From contig JACPPA010000038.1 in NCBI GenBank assembly GCA_016191285.1, positions 89,259 to 153,258 on the forward strand: a DNA stretch of 64,000 nt, written 5' to 3'. The notes under the pieces are model-generated. The model did no database searches. It saw only the letters and a list, made by a program, of their open reading frames with translations, and was not told the origin of the DNA. Each line of letters begins with the position of its first letter. The stretch's first letter is position 1. Of the stretch, positions 29,477 through 38,583 are shown one piece after another. The translations under genes and the position numbers were made by a program. The stretch comes from Gammaproteobacteria bacterium (GTDB lineage Bacteria > Pseudomonadota > Gammaproteobacteria > Ga0077536).

Positions 29477-30666
29477 CGCAGGCAGTCACCCAAGCCGATA
29501 TCAAGCGTGTTGCCACACCACCGGAGATCGGATTTGATTTTTGGTTCGTGATCGCGGCCATTACGTTAATTGGCTTTGGACTCATTATGGTCGCCTCGGC
29601 GTCGATCCCAATCGCGGTGCGTAATGGCGGCGGCGAGCTCTACTATTTTTGGCGCCAGCTCGGGGCGGTGGGGTTAGGGCTGTGTATCGGGGGGGCGATT
29701 TTAAGTACGCCTCTCGCGGTGCTCGAAAAACTCAGCGCCGCCGCGCTTCTTCTGGGTTTCGTGTTGCTCTTTGCGGTACTCATTCCGGGCATCGGCCGCG
29801 AAGTTAATGGCAGTATGCGGTGGCTAACGATTGGGCCTTTGACCTTACAAGCGTCCGAACCGGTAAAGCTTGCCGTCATCCTGTACATCGCCGGGTATTT
29901 GGTGCGCCACCGTGCGCAAGTGCAAAGCGAATTTATCGGCTTTATTAAGCCGATTGGCGTCGTCACCGTGGTCGCGATGCTGTTATTACTGGAACCGGAT
30001 TTTGGTGCGGCCGTGGTGTTGTTTTCGACAACGCTCGGGATGCTTTTTATCGGCGGTGTTCCGCTGCGACGATTTATCGCGTGGGGTTTTGTCGCGATCG
30101 CGGCGCTGGCGTCGCTCGCGGTGTTGGCGCCCTACCGCATGCAGCGTTTAATGGCGTTTCGCGATCCCTGGGCCGATCCATTTGACAAGGGCTTTCAGCT
30201 GACTCAAGCCTTGATTGCGTTTGGACGCGGAGAGTGGGTTGGCGTCGGTCTCGGGAACAGCGTCCAAAAATTATTTTATCTGCCGGAAGTGCATACTGAT
30301 TTTATCTTTGCCGTCATCGCCGAAGAGTTGGGTTTAATGGGCTCATTGGCCGTGATCGGAATGTTTGTGTTTCTATTTTTTCGAATTTTGCGAATCGCGA
30401 ATTACGCCGAAGAAGTGAACAAACCATTCGCGGCGAATATTGCTTACGGCGTGGGCTTGCTGATCGCTATCGAAGCCTTCGTTAACATTGGCGTTAATAT
30501 GGGGATACTCCCCACCAAAGGACTGACCTTGCCGCTCATCAGTTACGGTAGTAACAGCATGATGAGCTTGTGCGCGGCGATTGGTCTGGTGTTGCGAGTC
30601 TCGCAAGAATCGCGTGGAACGCCGCGGCCGCCTCGCTTTGCGCCTGGTGGAGAGACCCGTGCTTAA
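29473..30666 (+). CDS. ftsW: FtsW, septal peptidoglycan glycosyltransferase
   Basis: SEDS-family membrane polymerase that builds septal glycan strands with FtsI. The 397-residue protein has about ten membrane helices. Family blocks are VNGSMRWLTIGPLTLQASE around residue 113 and the large-loop region that follows. VNMGILPTKGLTLPLISYGS near residue 340 marks the C-terminal half. The ATG overlaps the murD stop; the TAA lies just inside the murG start region, an eight-base overlap. Confidence 0.95.
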   Translation: MTQAVTQADIKRVATPPEIGFDFWFVIAAITLIGFGLIMVASASIPIAVRNGGGELYYFWRQLGAVGLGLCIGGAILSTPLAVLEKLSAAALLLGFVLLFAVLIPGIGREVNGSMRWLTIGPLTLQASEPVKLAVILYIAGYLVRHRAQVQSEFIGFIKPIGVVTVVAMLLLLEPDFGAAVVLFSTTLGMLFIGGVPLRRFIAWGFVAIAALASLAVLAPYRMQRLMAFRDPWADPFDKGFQLTQALIAFGRGEWVGVGLGNSVQKLFYLPEVHTDFIFAVIAEELGLMGSLAVIGMFVFLFFRILRIANYAEEVNKPFAANIAYGVGLLIAIEAFVNIGVNMGILPTKGLTLPLISYGSNSMMSLCAAIGLVLRVSQESRGTPRPPRFAPGGETRA

Positions 30667-31735
30667 ACGGGTCCTGATCATGGCGGGTGGCACCGGAGGG
30701 CATATCTACCCGGCGTTAGCCGTTGCGGCCTATCTCCGCCAGAATGATGTGGCGCTAGCCTGGCTCGGCTCGGGACGCGGAATGGAAAATCGGATCGTGC
30801 CGATGCATGGCATCGAAATCGCAAAAATCACGATTACCGGTTTGCGCGGACGCGGGTGGCTGGCCCATGTGTTGTCACCACTCACCATTCTTGTCGCCAC
30901 CATACAAGCGATTATCGCGATTTATAGAATTCAGCCCTGTGTTGTCCTCGGCATGGGCGGATTCGTCAGCGGTCCGGGTGGACTCGCGGCGTGGTTATGT
31001 CGCAAGCCGCTCATCATTCACGAGCAAAACGCCATCGCTGGTCTAACGAATCGACTATTGAGCCGTATCGCAAACGCGGTTCTAGCGGGCTACCCGTCGA
31101 GTTTTGCGTCGATTTGCCCCGCACGCTTCACCGGCAATCCAGTCCGCGCAGCCATTGCCGATTTACCAACTCCTGGCGTGCGACCGCAGCAGCATCAAGC
31201 ATTACGTCTCTTGATTGTTGGTGGCAGCCTGGGCGCACATAGCTTGAATACGCGAGTCCCATCGGTTCTCGGTATTGTTGCGAATAATCACGTGCTGGAG
31301 GTCTGGCATCAATGCGGCACGCGTGATGTGGCCACCACGGAAGCAGCATATATCGGCGCAAATCTGACGGCTCGAGTCGATTCGTTCATTGAAGATATGG
31401 CAGCGGCCTACGTCTGGGCCGATATCGTGATCTGCCGCGCAGGCGCAATCACGGTGGCCGAGCTTGCGGCCGCCGGCGTCGCATCGATACTCGTGCCGTT
31501 CCCGTATGCCGCTGACGATCATCAATCGGCGAATGCTCAGTATCTTGCCGATCGCCAGGCGGCGATTGTGGTAAGCGATCGCGATTTGGCGACCGATAAG
31601 TTGTATACGGTACTCGAATCGTTAGCCAACGAACGTTCACGAATTCTGGCGATGGCCTGTCGAGCGCGAAATTGCGCGAAGGGAGATGCCGCGGCTACCG
31701 TCGGCAATGTCTGTTTGGAATTTTTGCGTGCTTAA
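30659..31735 (+). CDS. murG: MurG, lipid II synthase (GlcNAc transferase)
   Basis: Peripheral GT-B glycosyltransferase that adds GlcNAc to lipid I, making lipid II on the inner face of the membrane. From the GTG at 30659 it has 358 residues and starts VLKRVLIMAGGTGGHIYPAL. The GGTGGH phosphate loop is at 10-15. HEQNAIAGLTNRLL (about 121) and the C-terminal CRAGAITVAELAAAGVASI donor-binding block are present. A GGAGAG ribosome site precedes the start. murC begins 16 bases after its stop, the first non-overlapping junction since mraZ. Confidence 0.96.
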   Translation: MLKRVLIMAGGTGGHIYPALAVAAYLRQNDVALAWLGSGRGMENRIVPMHGIEIAKITITGLRGRGWLAHVLSPLTILVATIQAIIAIYRIQPCVVLGMGGFVSGPGGLAAWLCRKPLIIHEQNAIAGLTNRLLSRIANAVLAGYPSSFASICPARFTGNPVRAAIADLPTPGVRPQQHQALRLLIVGGSLGAHSLNTRVPSVLGIVANNHVLEVWHQCGTRDVATTEAAYIGANLTARVDSFIEDMAAAYVWADIVICRAGAITVAELAAAGVASILVPFPYAADDHQSANAQYLADRQAAIVVSDRDLATDKLYTVLESLANERSRILAMACRARNCAKGDAAATVGNVCLEFLRA

Positions 31736-31751
31736 GGTTGAACAACTTCCG

Positions 31752-33137
31752 ATGCACAACGTCCGGCGGATTCATTTCGTCGGGATCGGTGGTGCGGGGA
31801 TGAGCGGCATTGCTGAGGTCTTTCACAACCTCGGATACGAAGTTTCGGGATCTGATCTAGCTAATAATCAAATGACGGCGCATTTGCACCAGATGGGTGT
31901 TCGGATCGATTCGGGACATCGCGCGGAGCACGTTGCCGATGCTGATGTCGTGGTGTACTCAAGCGCGATCGCTCAAGACAACGCCGAGCTCGCCGCGGCG
32001 CGCGCCCGCCGGATACCGAGCGTGCCGCGCGCGGAAATGCTTGCGGAATTAATGCGCTTTCGGCGCGGGATCGCGGTCGCAGGGACGCATGGTAAAACCA
32101 CCACTACTAGCTTGATCGCGAGTGTGCTGGCGGAAGGCGGTATTGATCCGACCTTCGTCATCGGTGGCTTACTCCACAGCGCGGGATCTCATGCCAAGCT
32201 TGGTGCGGGCCACTACTTGGTGGCCGAAGCCGACGAAAGCGATGCGTCATTTCTGTTATTGAATCCGTTGCTCGCGGTGTTGACTAATGTCGACGCCGAT
32301 CACATGGAAACCTACGAACAAGACTTCGAAAAGTTGCGGCGCGCGTTTCGCGAGTTTTTTAAACGCTTGCCATTCTATGGAGTCGCGATTGTCTGCATCG
32401 ACGATGAAGCGGCAGGATCGTTGATTAGCGAGATGCATACACGTGTATTGACTTACGGCACTCGACTTGAGGCCGACTTTCGCGCCAGCAATGTGCTGGT
32501 CAATGGCCGGCAGTCGCGCTTTACCGTGCATCGCGTAGGCGATCGGCCGCCGCTCGACATCGTGCTCAACATGCCCGGTCGACATAATGCTTTAAATGCG
32601 TTGGCCGCCATCGCCGTCGCCGACGAATTGGGCGTCGCCGACGCGGCGATCGTGCGCGCGTTGGCAGCATTTGAAGGCGTTAAGCGCCGCTGCCAGGTCA
32701 AAGGTGAAATTCGCCTTGGCGACAAACTAGTGCTGGTGCTGGATGACTATGGCCATCATCCGCGCGAGATCGCGGCAACCATCAACGCCGTGCGCGAAGG
32801 TTGGCCCGAGCGCCGATTAGTGGTCGCGTTTCAGCCGCATCGTTATACGCGGACGCGCGATTTATTTGATGATTTCGTGGCGGTGCTCGCCACGGTAGAT
32901 GTCTTGCTAGTCCTTGATATCTATGCCGCTGGCGAGAAGCCGATCGCGGGCGCCGATTCGCGCGCGCTGTGTCGCGCCGTGCGGTCTCGCGGCCAGCTCG
33001 ATCCGATTTTCGTCGCTCTTCCGCAAAAGATCGGCGCGGTGCTCGAAGGGGTCGCCAATGATGGGGATCTGCTGTTGCTCCTTGGTGCTGGCAGCATCGG
33101 GCGCGTGGCAGACTCAATGCAGTTCGTCACCGGATGA
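31752..33137 (+). CDS. murC: MurC, UDP-MurNAc:L-alanine ligase
   Basis: Adds L-alanine to UDP-MurNAc, the first stem-peptide residue. From the ATG at 31752 it has 461 residues. A GTG at 31728 overlapping the murG stop is an alternative start. HFVGIGGAGMSGIAE is at 8-22 and the P-loop GTHGKTTTT at 111-119. Further family blocks are EADESDASF, GRHNALNALA and DDYGHHPREI. It is co-directional with murB, which begins 43 bases later. Confidence 0.96.
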   Translation: MHNVRRIHFVGIGGAGMSGIAEVFHNLGYEVSGSDLANNQMTAHLHQMGVRIDSGHRAEHVADADVVVYSSAIAQDNAELAAARARRIPSVPRAEMLAELMRFRRGIAVAGTHGKTTTTSLIASVLAEGGIDPTFVIGGLLHSAGSHAKLGAGHYLVAEADESDASFLLLNPLLAVLTNVDADHMETYEQDFEKLRRAFREFFKRLPFYGVAIVCIDDEAAGSLISEMHTRVLTYGTRLEADFRASNVLVNGRQSRFTVHRVGDRPPLDIVLNMPGRHNALNALAAIAVADELGVADAAIVRALAAFEGVKRRCQVKGEIRLGDKLVLVLDDYGHHPREIAATINAVREGWPERRLVVAFQPHRYTRTRDLFDDFVAVLATVDVLLVLDIYAAGEKPIAGADSRALCRAVRSRGQLDPIFVALPQKIGAVLEGVANDGDLLLLLGAGSIGRVADSMQFVTG

Positions 33138-33180
33138 AACGGAATTCGCACCCGCGATGGCGACCCTTGGACGAGCGGCT

Positions 33181-34110
33181 ATGAACGAGTTATCGAGCGC
33201 GGCAAAATTCCGCGGACCACTACGCAGCGACGAACCGATGGCTGGCTATTGCTCGTGGCGAGTCGGCGGTAGAGCCGAACGTTGTTTCGAACCGGTGGAC
33301 CGGGACGATTTAATAATATTTCTACACAGCGGCGCGCCCGATGCAGCGGTTACGTTCATCGGACTCGGCAGCAATGTATTAATTCGTGATGGCGGCTTGC
33401 CGGGAACGGTGATCCTCACCGGTCGTGCGCTGTCCAAGATTGTGCCCAGCGATGGCGTGAGCATTCGAGCTGAAGCTGGCGTGCCGTGCGCTAAAGTGGC
33501 GAGGGTTGCGGCCCAAGCGGGATTCACCGGCGGCGAATTCCTGGCCGGGATCCCTGGAACGCTTGGCGGTGCGCTAGCGATGAACGCAGGCGCGTTCGGC
33601 GCTGAAATTTGGCCTTTGATCGTCGCGGTCGAAACCGTCGATCGCAGCGGCCAGGTTCGAATCCGACCCGCCGCCGATTTCAAATTTGGCTATCGCGCAG
33701 TCGATATTCCGCCTGGCGAATGGTTTCTCAGTGGGACCTTGCGATTTGCCGTCGCCAGCAGTGATGTCGCCGTTGCGCGAGTCAAGCAATTTCTCGCGCG
33801 TCGCAATAGCTCGCAACCAACTGGGATGGCGAGTTGTGGGTCGGTATTCAAAAATCCGCCGGGCGATTTTGCGGGACGCTTAATCGAGGCCGCTGATCTC
33901 AAGGGCTATCGGCATGGTGGATGTTTTGTTTCCGACAAGCACGCCAACTTCATTATTAACGCTGGCGACGCGAGCGCTACTGACATTGAAGATCTGATTC
34001 TCATCGTACGCGAAGTAGTGGCGCGTAAATTTGGGGTGGTACTCGAACCTGAGGTGCGCATTCTCGGACGGCGCGAAGCGCCACGCCGAGCAGTGAGCGG
34101 GGTCGAATGA
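33181..34110 (+). CDS. murB: MurB, UDP-enolpyruvyl-GlcNAc reductase (type II-like)
   Basis: FAD enzyme that reduces the MurA product to UDP-MurNAc. I start it at the ATG at 33181, which has GGACGAG upstream, giving 309 residues; an ATG at 33157 adds eight. The FAD blocks YCSWRVGGRAE and FIGLGSNVLIRDGG are seen. GIPGTLGGALAMNAGAFG and SCGSVFKNPPGDFAGRLIEA follow, where the Ser of GSVF is the proton donor. Length and the direct C-terminal run fit the shorter type II enzymes rather than the about 340-residue E. coli form. It overlaps ddl by four bases. Confidence 0.95.
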   Translation: MNELSSAAKFRGPLRSDEPMAGYCSWRVGGRAERCFEPVDRDDLIIFLHSGAPDAAVTFIGLGSNVLIRDGGLPGTVILTGRALSKIVPSDGVSIRAEAGVPCAKVARVAAQAGFTGGEFLAGIPGTLGGALAMNAGAFGAEIWPLIVAVETVDRSGQVRIRPAADFKFGYRAVDIPPGEWFLSGTLRFAVASSDVAVARVKQFLARRNSSQPTGMASCGSVFKNPPGDFAGRLIEAADLKGYRHGGCFVSDKHANFIINAGDASATDIEDLILIVREVVARKFGVVLEPEVRILGRREAPRRAVSGVE

Positions 34111-35066
34111 CCATGAGCGGCAACTTGACCGATGAATACGTAACCACCCACGCCGGGCGCGTGGCAGTATTGATGGGCGGACCTTCGGCCGAGCGGGAAA
34201 TCTCGATTCGCAGCGGTACTGCGGTGTTAAAAGCTTTGCAAAGCGTCGGTGTAGACGCAGTTGAGGTGTGTTGGGACGGCGATCTGAATGCACAGATCGC
34301 GGCGGTACGCCCCGATCGCGCGTTCATCGCCTTGCATGGTCGCGGCGGCGAGGATGGCTGCGCACAGGGGGCACTCGACGTCGCGCAAATTCCATATACC
34401 GGCAGCGGTGTTTTAGGTTGCGCGCTCGCGATGGACAAGGCGCGCAGTAAATTGCAGTGGCGCAGTGTGGGCTTGCCGACACCGGATTTTCTGGTGGTGA
34501 GTGAGTCCGAAGACGGGACGAGTGCGATCCAGCGCTTTGGGTTGCCGCTCATGGTTAAGCCCGCGCGCGAAGGTTCGAGTATAGGGATCTCCAAAGTCGA
34601 GCACGCGGACGAGCTGCCGCAGGCGATTGCCGACGCGAAGCACTTTGACGACACCATTTTAATTGAGAAATTTATCACCGGTAGCGAGTACACTCTATCG
34701 ATCCTGGGGCCCACGACGCTGCCGATTATTAAAGTTGAAACCCCACGCAAATTTTACGATTACGAAGCCAAGTATCACGCCAATACGACGCGCTATCTGT
34801 GTCCGGCGGGATTATCGGAAGCCGACGAGCGGACATTTGCTAGCGTTGGTCTCAAGGCGTTTGTCGCCTTGGCGGCGAGTGGCTGGGGTCGAGTCGATTT
34901 CATGGTGGACGCGCACAACAACCCGTGGCTCATTGAACTGAATACCGTGCCAGGCATGACCGACCATTCCTTGGTGCCGATGGCGGCCGCGCATGCTGGT
35001 TTGAGCTTCGAGCAATTAGTCATTCGAATATTAGCGTCAAGTTTTCGGAGGGCGCATGTGGCCTAA
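34107..35066 (+). CDS. ddl: Ddl, D-alanine-D-alanine ligase
   Basis: ATP-grasp ligase that makes the D-Ala-D-Ala used by MurF. The product has 319 residues. VAVLMGGPSAEREISIRSG is near the N-terminus (about 19-37). LMVKPAREGSSIGISKV is the ATP region, and FYDYEAKYHANTTRYLCPA the active loop. It overlaps murB by four bases (ATGA) and overlaps the ftsQ start by 11 bases. E. coli keeps ddlB at the same place, between murC and ftsQ. Confidence 0.96.
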   Translation: MTMSGNLTDEYVTTHAGRVAVLMGGPSAEREISIRSGTAVLKALQSVGVDAVEVCWDGDLNAQIAAVRPDRAFIALHGRGGEDGCAQGALDVAQIPYTGSGVLGCALAMDKARSKLQWRSVGLPTPDFLVVSESEDGTSAIQRFGLPLMVKPAREGSSIGISKVEHADELPQAIADAKHFDDTILIEKFITGSEYTLSILGPTTLPIIKVETPRKFYDYEAKYHANTTRYLCPAGLSEADERTFASVGLKAFVALAASGWGRVDFMVDAHNNPWLIELNTVPGMTDHSLVPMAAAHAGLSFEQLVIRILASSFRRAHVA

Positions 35067-35838
35067 GATGTCTGGCGCGCAAGCACGACCGCGGTCGACG
35101 GCGGCTCCAATCTCGTTTAAGTCGGTGGTGTCGATCGCACTGTCGCTCGTGGCGTTGGTGGCGCTTGGTTACTTTGCGCAGTCGGCATATCGCTCGGTTA
35201 CGTACCCAATACGCAAGGTAATGGTCGAAGGCGATTTTAGAATCTTGACCCCGACTTACATTCAATCCGCGGTCACGGATGCTCTCGATGGTGGATTTTT
35301 CGAAATAGACGTGCAGAAGATCAAACGGAGAATGCTCGAGGAGCCATGGGTCGCGGAGGTGGTGGTTGAGCGGGTATGGCCCGATGCGGTGCGGGTGACG
35401 ATCAAGGAGCAAGTACCGGCGGCGACCTGGGGCAGGCACGCGTTATTAAATGGCGAGGCCGATATTTTCGCCCCAGCGGCGGCGAGCATTCCCAGCGGGT
35501 TGCCACGCTTGGACGGCCCGGTGGGTACTGAATCCACAGTACTCGCGATGTACCGGACGGTCGCAAAGCGTTTAACCGACCTCGAGTTAAAGCCGGTCGC
35601 GGTGGTGCTATCGCAGCGCGGAGCTTGGGTCGTGGAACTCGCGGATGGTGCGCAATTAGTGCTTGGTCGCGCGAGTCTGGACGAACGAATTGCGCGATTC
35701 ACTGTTGCCTACGCGGCGTTATTGAAAAGCAATTGGTCGCACATTGGCGTCGTTGATCTGCGCTACACCAACGGCTTCGCGGTTCGTGAGCGCAGCACGA
35801 TACCGAACATAGGTGAAGGGTCTAAGCAACGTGGATAA
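35056..35838 (+). CDS. ftsQ: FtsQ, divisome protein
   Basis: Bitopic division protein that scaffolds the FtsQLB complex. The 260-residue product has a cytoplasmic start, one membrane helix at about 24-45 and a periplasmic POTRA domain with VMVEGDFRILTPTYIQSAV at about 56-74. The FtsQ beta domain follows (EPWVAEVVVERVWPDAVRV). A GGAGGG ribosome site lies inside the ddl end. It sits between ddl and ftsA, the standard order. Confidence 0.95.
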   Translation: MWPKMSGAQARPRSTAAPISFKSVVSIALSLVALVALGYFAQSAYRSVTYPIRKVMVEGDFRILTPTYIQSAVTDALDGGFFEIDVQKIKRRMLEEPWVAEVVVERVWPDAVRVTIKEQVPAATWGRHALLNGEADIFAPAAASIPSGLPRLDGPVGTESTVLAMYRTVAKRLTDLELKPVAVVLSQRGAWVVELADGAQLVLGRASLDERIARFTVAYAALLKSNWSHIGVVDLRYTNGFAVRERSTIPNIGEGSKQRG

Positions 35839-35877
35839 CAAGCATAACGATGTAGGATTCAGTGCGGTGCTTAACAG

Positions 35878-37110
35878 ATGGTAAGAAAACAAGAGAAGAA
35901 TTTGCTGGTGGGCTTGGACATCGGGACCTCAAAGGTCGTCGCGATCGTTGGGGAACTATCGCCGGAAGGCACGATTGAGGTGGTTGGCGTTGGCTCGCAT
36001 CCGTCGCGCGGCTTAAAAAAAGGCGTTGTAGTCAATATCGAGTCCACCGTGCAATCGATTCAGCGCGCTGTGGAAGAAGCGGAATTGATGGCCGGCTGTG
36101 AGATTCGTTCGGTCTACGCTGGAATCGCCGGCAGCCATATTCGGAGTTTGAACTCGCACGGCATCGTCGCGATTCGCGACAATGAGGTTACGCATAGCGA
36201 CGTGGAGCGCGTCATCGATGCGGCGCGTGCGGTCGCCATTCCCGCCGACCAGAAGATTTTGCATATCCTGCCCCAGGAATTCATCATCGATGGCCAAGAG
36301 GGGATCCGAGAGCCGGTCGGCATGTCCGGCGTACGCTTGGAAGCCCGCGTGCATATGGTCACGGGGGCAGTCAGCGCGGCCCAGAACATTGTAAAATGCG
36401 TGCGTCGATGTGGTTTGGAAGTGGACGACATCATTTTGCAGCAGTTAGCGTCGTCCTACGCCGTATTGACTGAAGATGAAAAAGACCTTGGCGTGTGTTT
36501 GTGCGACGTTGGCGGTGGGACGACGGACATCGCGGTTTACGCGCACGGAGCAATTCATCATTCGGCTGTGATCCCCATTGCCGGGGATCAAGTGACGAAC
36601 GATATAGCGGTGGCCTTGCGTACGCCGACGCATCACGCTGAAGACTTAAAAATAAAATTCGCCTGCGCGCTGACTCAGCTCGCGAACCCCGATGAAACGA
36701 TTGAAGTACCAAGTGTGGGCGACCGGCCCCCGCGGCGCCTGGTTCGCCAGACTTTAGCTGAGGTTGTTGAACCAAGATATGAGGAGCTGTTTAGTCTGGT
36801 GGCCGCGGAACTCAAGCGCAGCGGCTTTGAAAGCATGATCGCGGCCGGTGTTGTATTAACCGGCGGCGGCGCAAAAATGGAAGGGGCAATCGAGTTAGCG
36901 GAAGAGGTATTCAATATGCCGGTTCGACTTGGGACCCCCCAATACGTTGCGGGCTTAGTGGATGTCATTCGAAATCCAATCTACGCGACTGGGGTGGGAT
37001 TACTGCTGTTCGGTAATCAGTCACTGCTCGCTTCCACTCATCGTTCGCGCGTGAATTCCGCGAGCAATGTGTGGGAACGCATGAAGAGCTGGTTCCACGG
37101 AAATTTTTAG
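35878..37110 (+). CDS. ftsA: FtsA, membrane anchor of the Z-ring
   Basis: Actin-like ATPase that attaches FtsZ to the membrane and recruits the divisome. It has 410 residues. The phosphate-1 block VGLDIGTSKVVAIVGE is near 12-27 and the phosphate-2 block CDVGGGTTDIAVY near 205. The C-terminal amphipathic membrane helix is VWERMKSWFHG. It follows ftsQ by 39 bases. A 148-base gap with a possible attenuator separates it from ftsZ. Confidence 0.97.
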   Translation: MVRKQEKNLLVGLDIGTSKVVAIVGELSPEGTIEVVGVGSHPSRGLKKGVVVNIESTVQSIQRAVEEAELMAGCEIRSVYAGIAGSHIRSLNSHGIVAIRDNEVTHSDVERVIDAARAVAIPADQKILHILPQEFIIDGQEGIREPVGMSGVRLEARVHMVTGAVSAAQNIVKCVRRCGLEVDDIILQQLASSYAVLTEDEKDLGVCLCDVGGGTTDIAVYAHGAIHHSAVIPIAGDQVTNDIAVALRTPTHHAEDLKIKFACALTQLANPDETIEVPSVGDRPPRRLVRQTLAEVVEPRYEELFSLVAAELKRSGFESMIAAGVVLTGGGAKMEGAIELAEEVFNMPVRLGTPQYVAGLVDVIRNPIYATGVGLLLFGNQSLLASTHRSRVNSASNVWERMKSWFHGNF

Positions 37111-37115
37111 AAGGG

Positions 37116-37141
37116 AATGGTGCATTCGGCCATTATTTTTT
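37116..37141 (+). terminator. Possible weak attenuator between ftsA and ftsZ
   Basis: AATGGT (37116-37121) can pair with GCCATT (37129-37134, one G-T pair) and is followed at once by ATTTTTT. The stem is short (six pairs), so termination would be partial. It starts five bases after the ftsA stop codon and could lower read-through into ftsZ. Confidence 0.35.
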
Positions 37142-37165
37142 GGGCAAGGGTGAAAAGTTGCATTG

Positions 37166-37177
37166 AGCGTTAACGCT
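37166..37177. promoter_or_regulatory. 12-bp perfect palindrome upstream of ftsZ
   Basis: AGCGTTAACGCT is fully self-complementary and lies 82 bases before the ftsZ start, in a gap that may hold a separate ftsZ promoter. Its even symmetry suits a dimeric protein, but no known operator fits with confidence. Confidence 0.3.
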
Positions 37178-37258
37178 GGTGGTAAGGTTGCGATACAAAA
37201 TGATTCCGGTGCAGGCACATGAATGCGTACACTCGGGACGCGGAGCGGAGGGCTAAAC

Positions 37259-38422
37259 ATGTTTGAGTTGATGGATGCTTATAGTCAAAGTGCCGTCATT
37301 AAAGTGATCGGCGTTGGTGGTGGAGGTGGCAATGCCGTGCAGCACATGCTCGGCGCACAAATCGAAGGAGTGGAATTCGTGTGTGCCAATACCGACGCAC
37401 AGGCGTTACGCAGCTCGATGATTAAAACGGTGCTGCAGCTTGGCGGCGATATCACCAAGGGCTTGGGCGCCGGCGCAAATCCCGACATCGGGCGGCAAGC
37501 AGCGTTGGAAGATCGCGATCGCATTAGCGATGTCCTCGATGGCTCCGATATGGTGTTTATTACCGCCGGCATGGGCGGTGGCACCGGCACCGGCGCCGCG
37601 CCGATCGTGGCGCAGATTGCCAAGGAAATGGGCATTCTGACGGTGGCCGTGGTGACGCGACCGTTTCCGTTTGAAGGGCGCAAGCGCATGGAAATTGCAA
37701 ACCACGGGATCAAGGAACTAAGTCAATACGTCGACTCGTTGATTACGATTCCAAACGAAAAGCTGCTGAGTGTGTTGGGCCGTGAAATAAGCCTGTTGAA
37801 TGCCTTCAAAGCGGCGAATGATGTGTTGTTGGGCGCCGTGCAAGGGATCGCTGAACTCATAACCTGTCCGGGGCTTATCAACGTTGATTTCGCGGACGTA
37901 CGAACCGTCATGTCCGAAATGGGGATGGCGATGATGGGTACCGGCCGCGGCAAAGGTCCGACGCGCGCGAAGGATGCCGCGGAAGCAGCGATTTCCAGCC
38001 CGTTACTCGAGGACATTAATTTGTCTGGCGCACGCGGGATTTTGGTCAATATTACCTCGGGCGCCGACATCACCATGGGTGAATTCGAGGAAGTGGGCAA
38101 CACGGTGAAGGCCTTCGCGTCCGATAACGCGACTGTAGTGGTGGGGACCGTCATCGACCCCAACACCGAAGGCGAGGTACGCGTCACCGTTGTCGCCACT
38201 GGGATCGGTCCGGAGCAAGGAAAAGAAAAAGAGGCAAGCAAGGAGCCTCCACGCGAGGTGGTTACGGCGAAAGCGGGCGATGAATCCGATGTCGACTACC
38301 GCAAGCTCGAGCGACCGACGGTCATTCGCAATCGCGTTGAGCATCACGATTCGGGCAATAGCAGCAACTCACGCGCGGATTATCTTGATATTCCGGCGTT
38401 CTTGCGGCGTCAAGCTGACTAG
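37259..38422 (+). CDS. ftsZ: FtsZ, tubulin-like division GTPase
   Basis: Forms the Z-ring that organises division. I start it at the ATG at 37259, which has GGAGGG at the right distance, giving 387 residues. The 12-codon extension upstream lacks a ribosome site. The nucleotide-binding GVGGGGGNAVQHM is at 18-30 and the tubulin signature GGGTGTGAAP at about 106-115. The C-terminal tail DYLDIPAFLRRQAD is the peptide that binds FtsA and ZapD, both encoded in this window. lpxC follows after 161 bases. Confidence 0.98.
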   Translation: MFELMDAYSQSAVIKVIGVGGGGGNAVQHMLGAQIEGVEFVCANTDAQALRSSMIKTVLQLGGDITKGLGAGANPDIGRQAALEDRDRISDVLDGSDMVFITAGMGGGTGTGAAPIVAQIAKEMGILTVAVVTRPFPFEGRKRMEIANHGIKELSQYVDSLITIPNEKLLSVLGREISLLNAFKAANDVLLGAVQGIAELITCPGLINVDFADVRTVMSEMGMAMMGTGRGKGPTRAKDAAEAAISSPLLEDINLSGARGILVNITSGADITMGEFEEVGNTVKAFASDNATVVVGTVIDPNTEGEVRVTVVATGIGPEQGKEKEASKEPPREVVTAKAGDESDVDYRKLERPTVIRNRVEHHDSGNSSNSRADYLDIPAFLRRQAD

Positions 38423-38511
38423 GGGTTCGGGCAGGTTCAATTAAGTGCGAGTTCAGGGTGACTGTGGGTAAATGCCCGCGTTAACGAGGGATAAGGCGTT
38501 GATTCGCTTTA

Positions 38512-38542
38512 ATATCGTGTCCTAGATATCGTGTGCTATCAT
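38512..38542 (+). promoter_or_regulatory. Candidate lpxC promoter with 9-bp direct repeats
   Basis: ATATCGTGT occurs twice, at 38512-38520 and 38526-38534. TGC and TATCAT (38534-38542) form an extended -10 element that begins at the last base of the second repeat. A leader of about 35 bases to lpxC would result. The repeats could bind a regulator in line with the polymerase. No second -35 box is convincing. Confidence 0.45.
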
Positions 38543-38583
38543 GCGCGCGGCCGGGACCTTGCTTAGGGGGAAGCGGGGACATA

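Noticed and set aside
33654..33664. GGTTCGAATCC, a tRNA T-loop-like string
   Set aside because: It lies in frame within the conserved murB coding sequence, and no acceptor stem, D-arm or anticodon arm can be built around it.
37723..38241. Open frame of 172 codons opposite ftsZ
   Set aside because: It is rich in Ser, Thr and Pro with no domain, and runs against one of the most conserved genes known.
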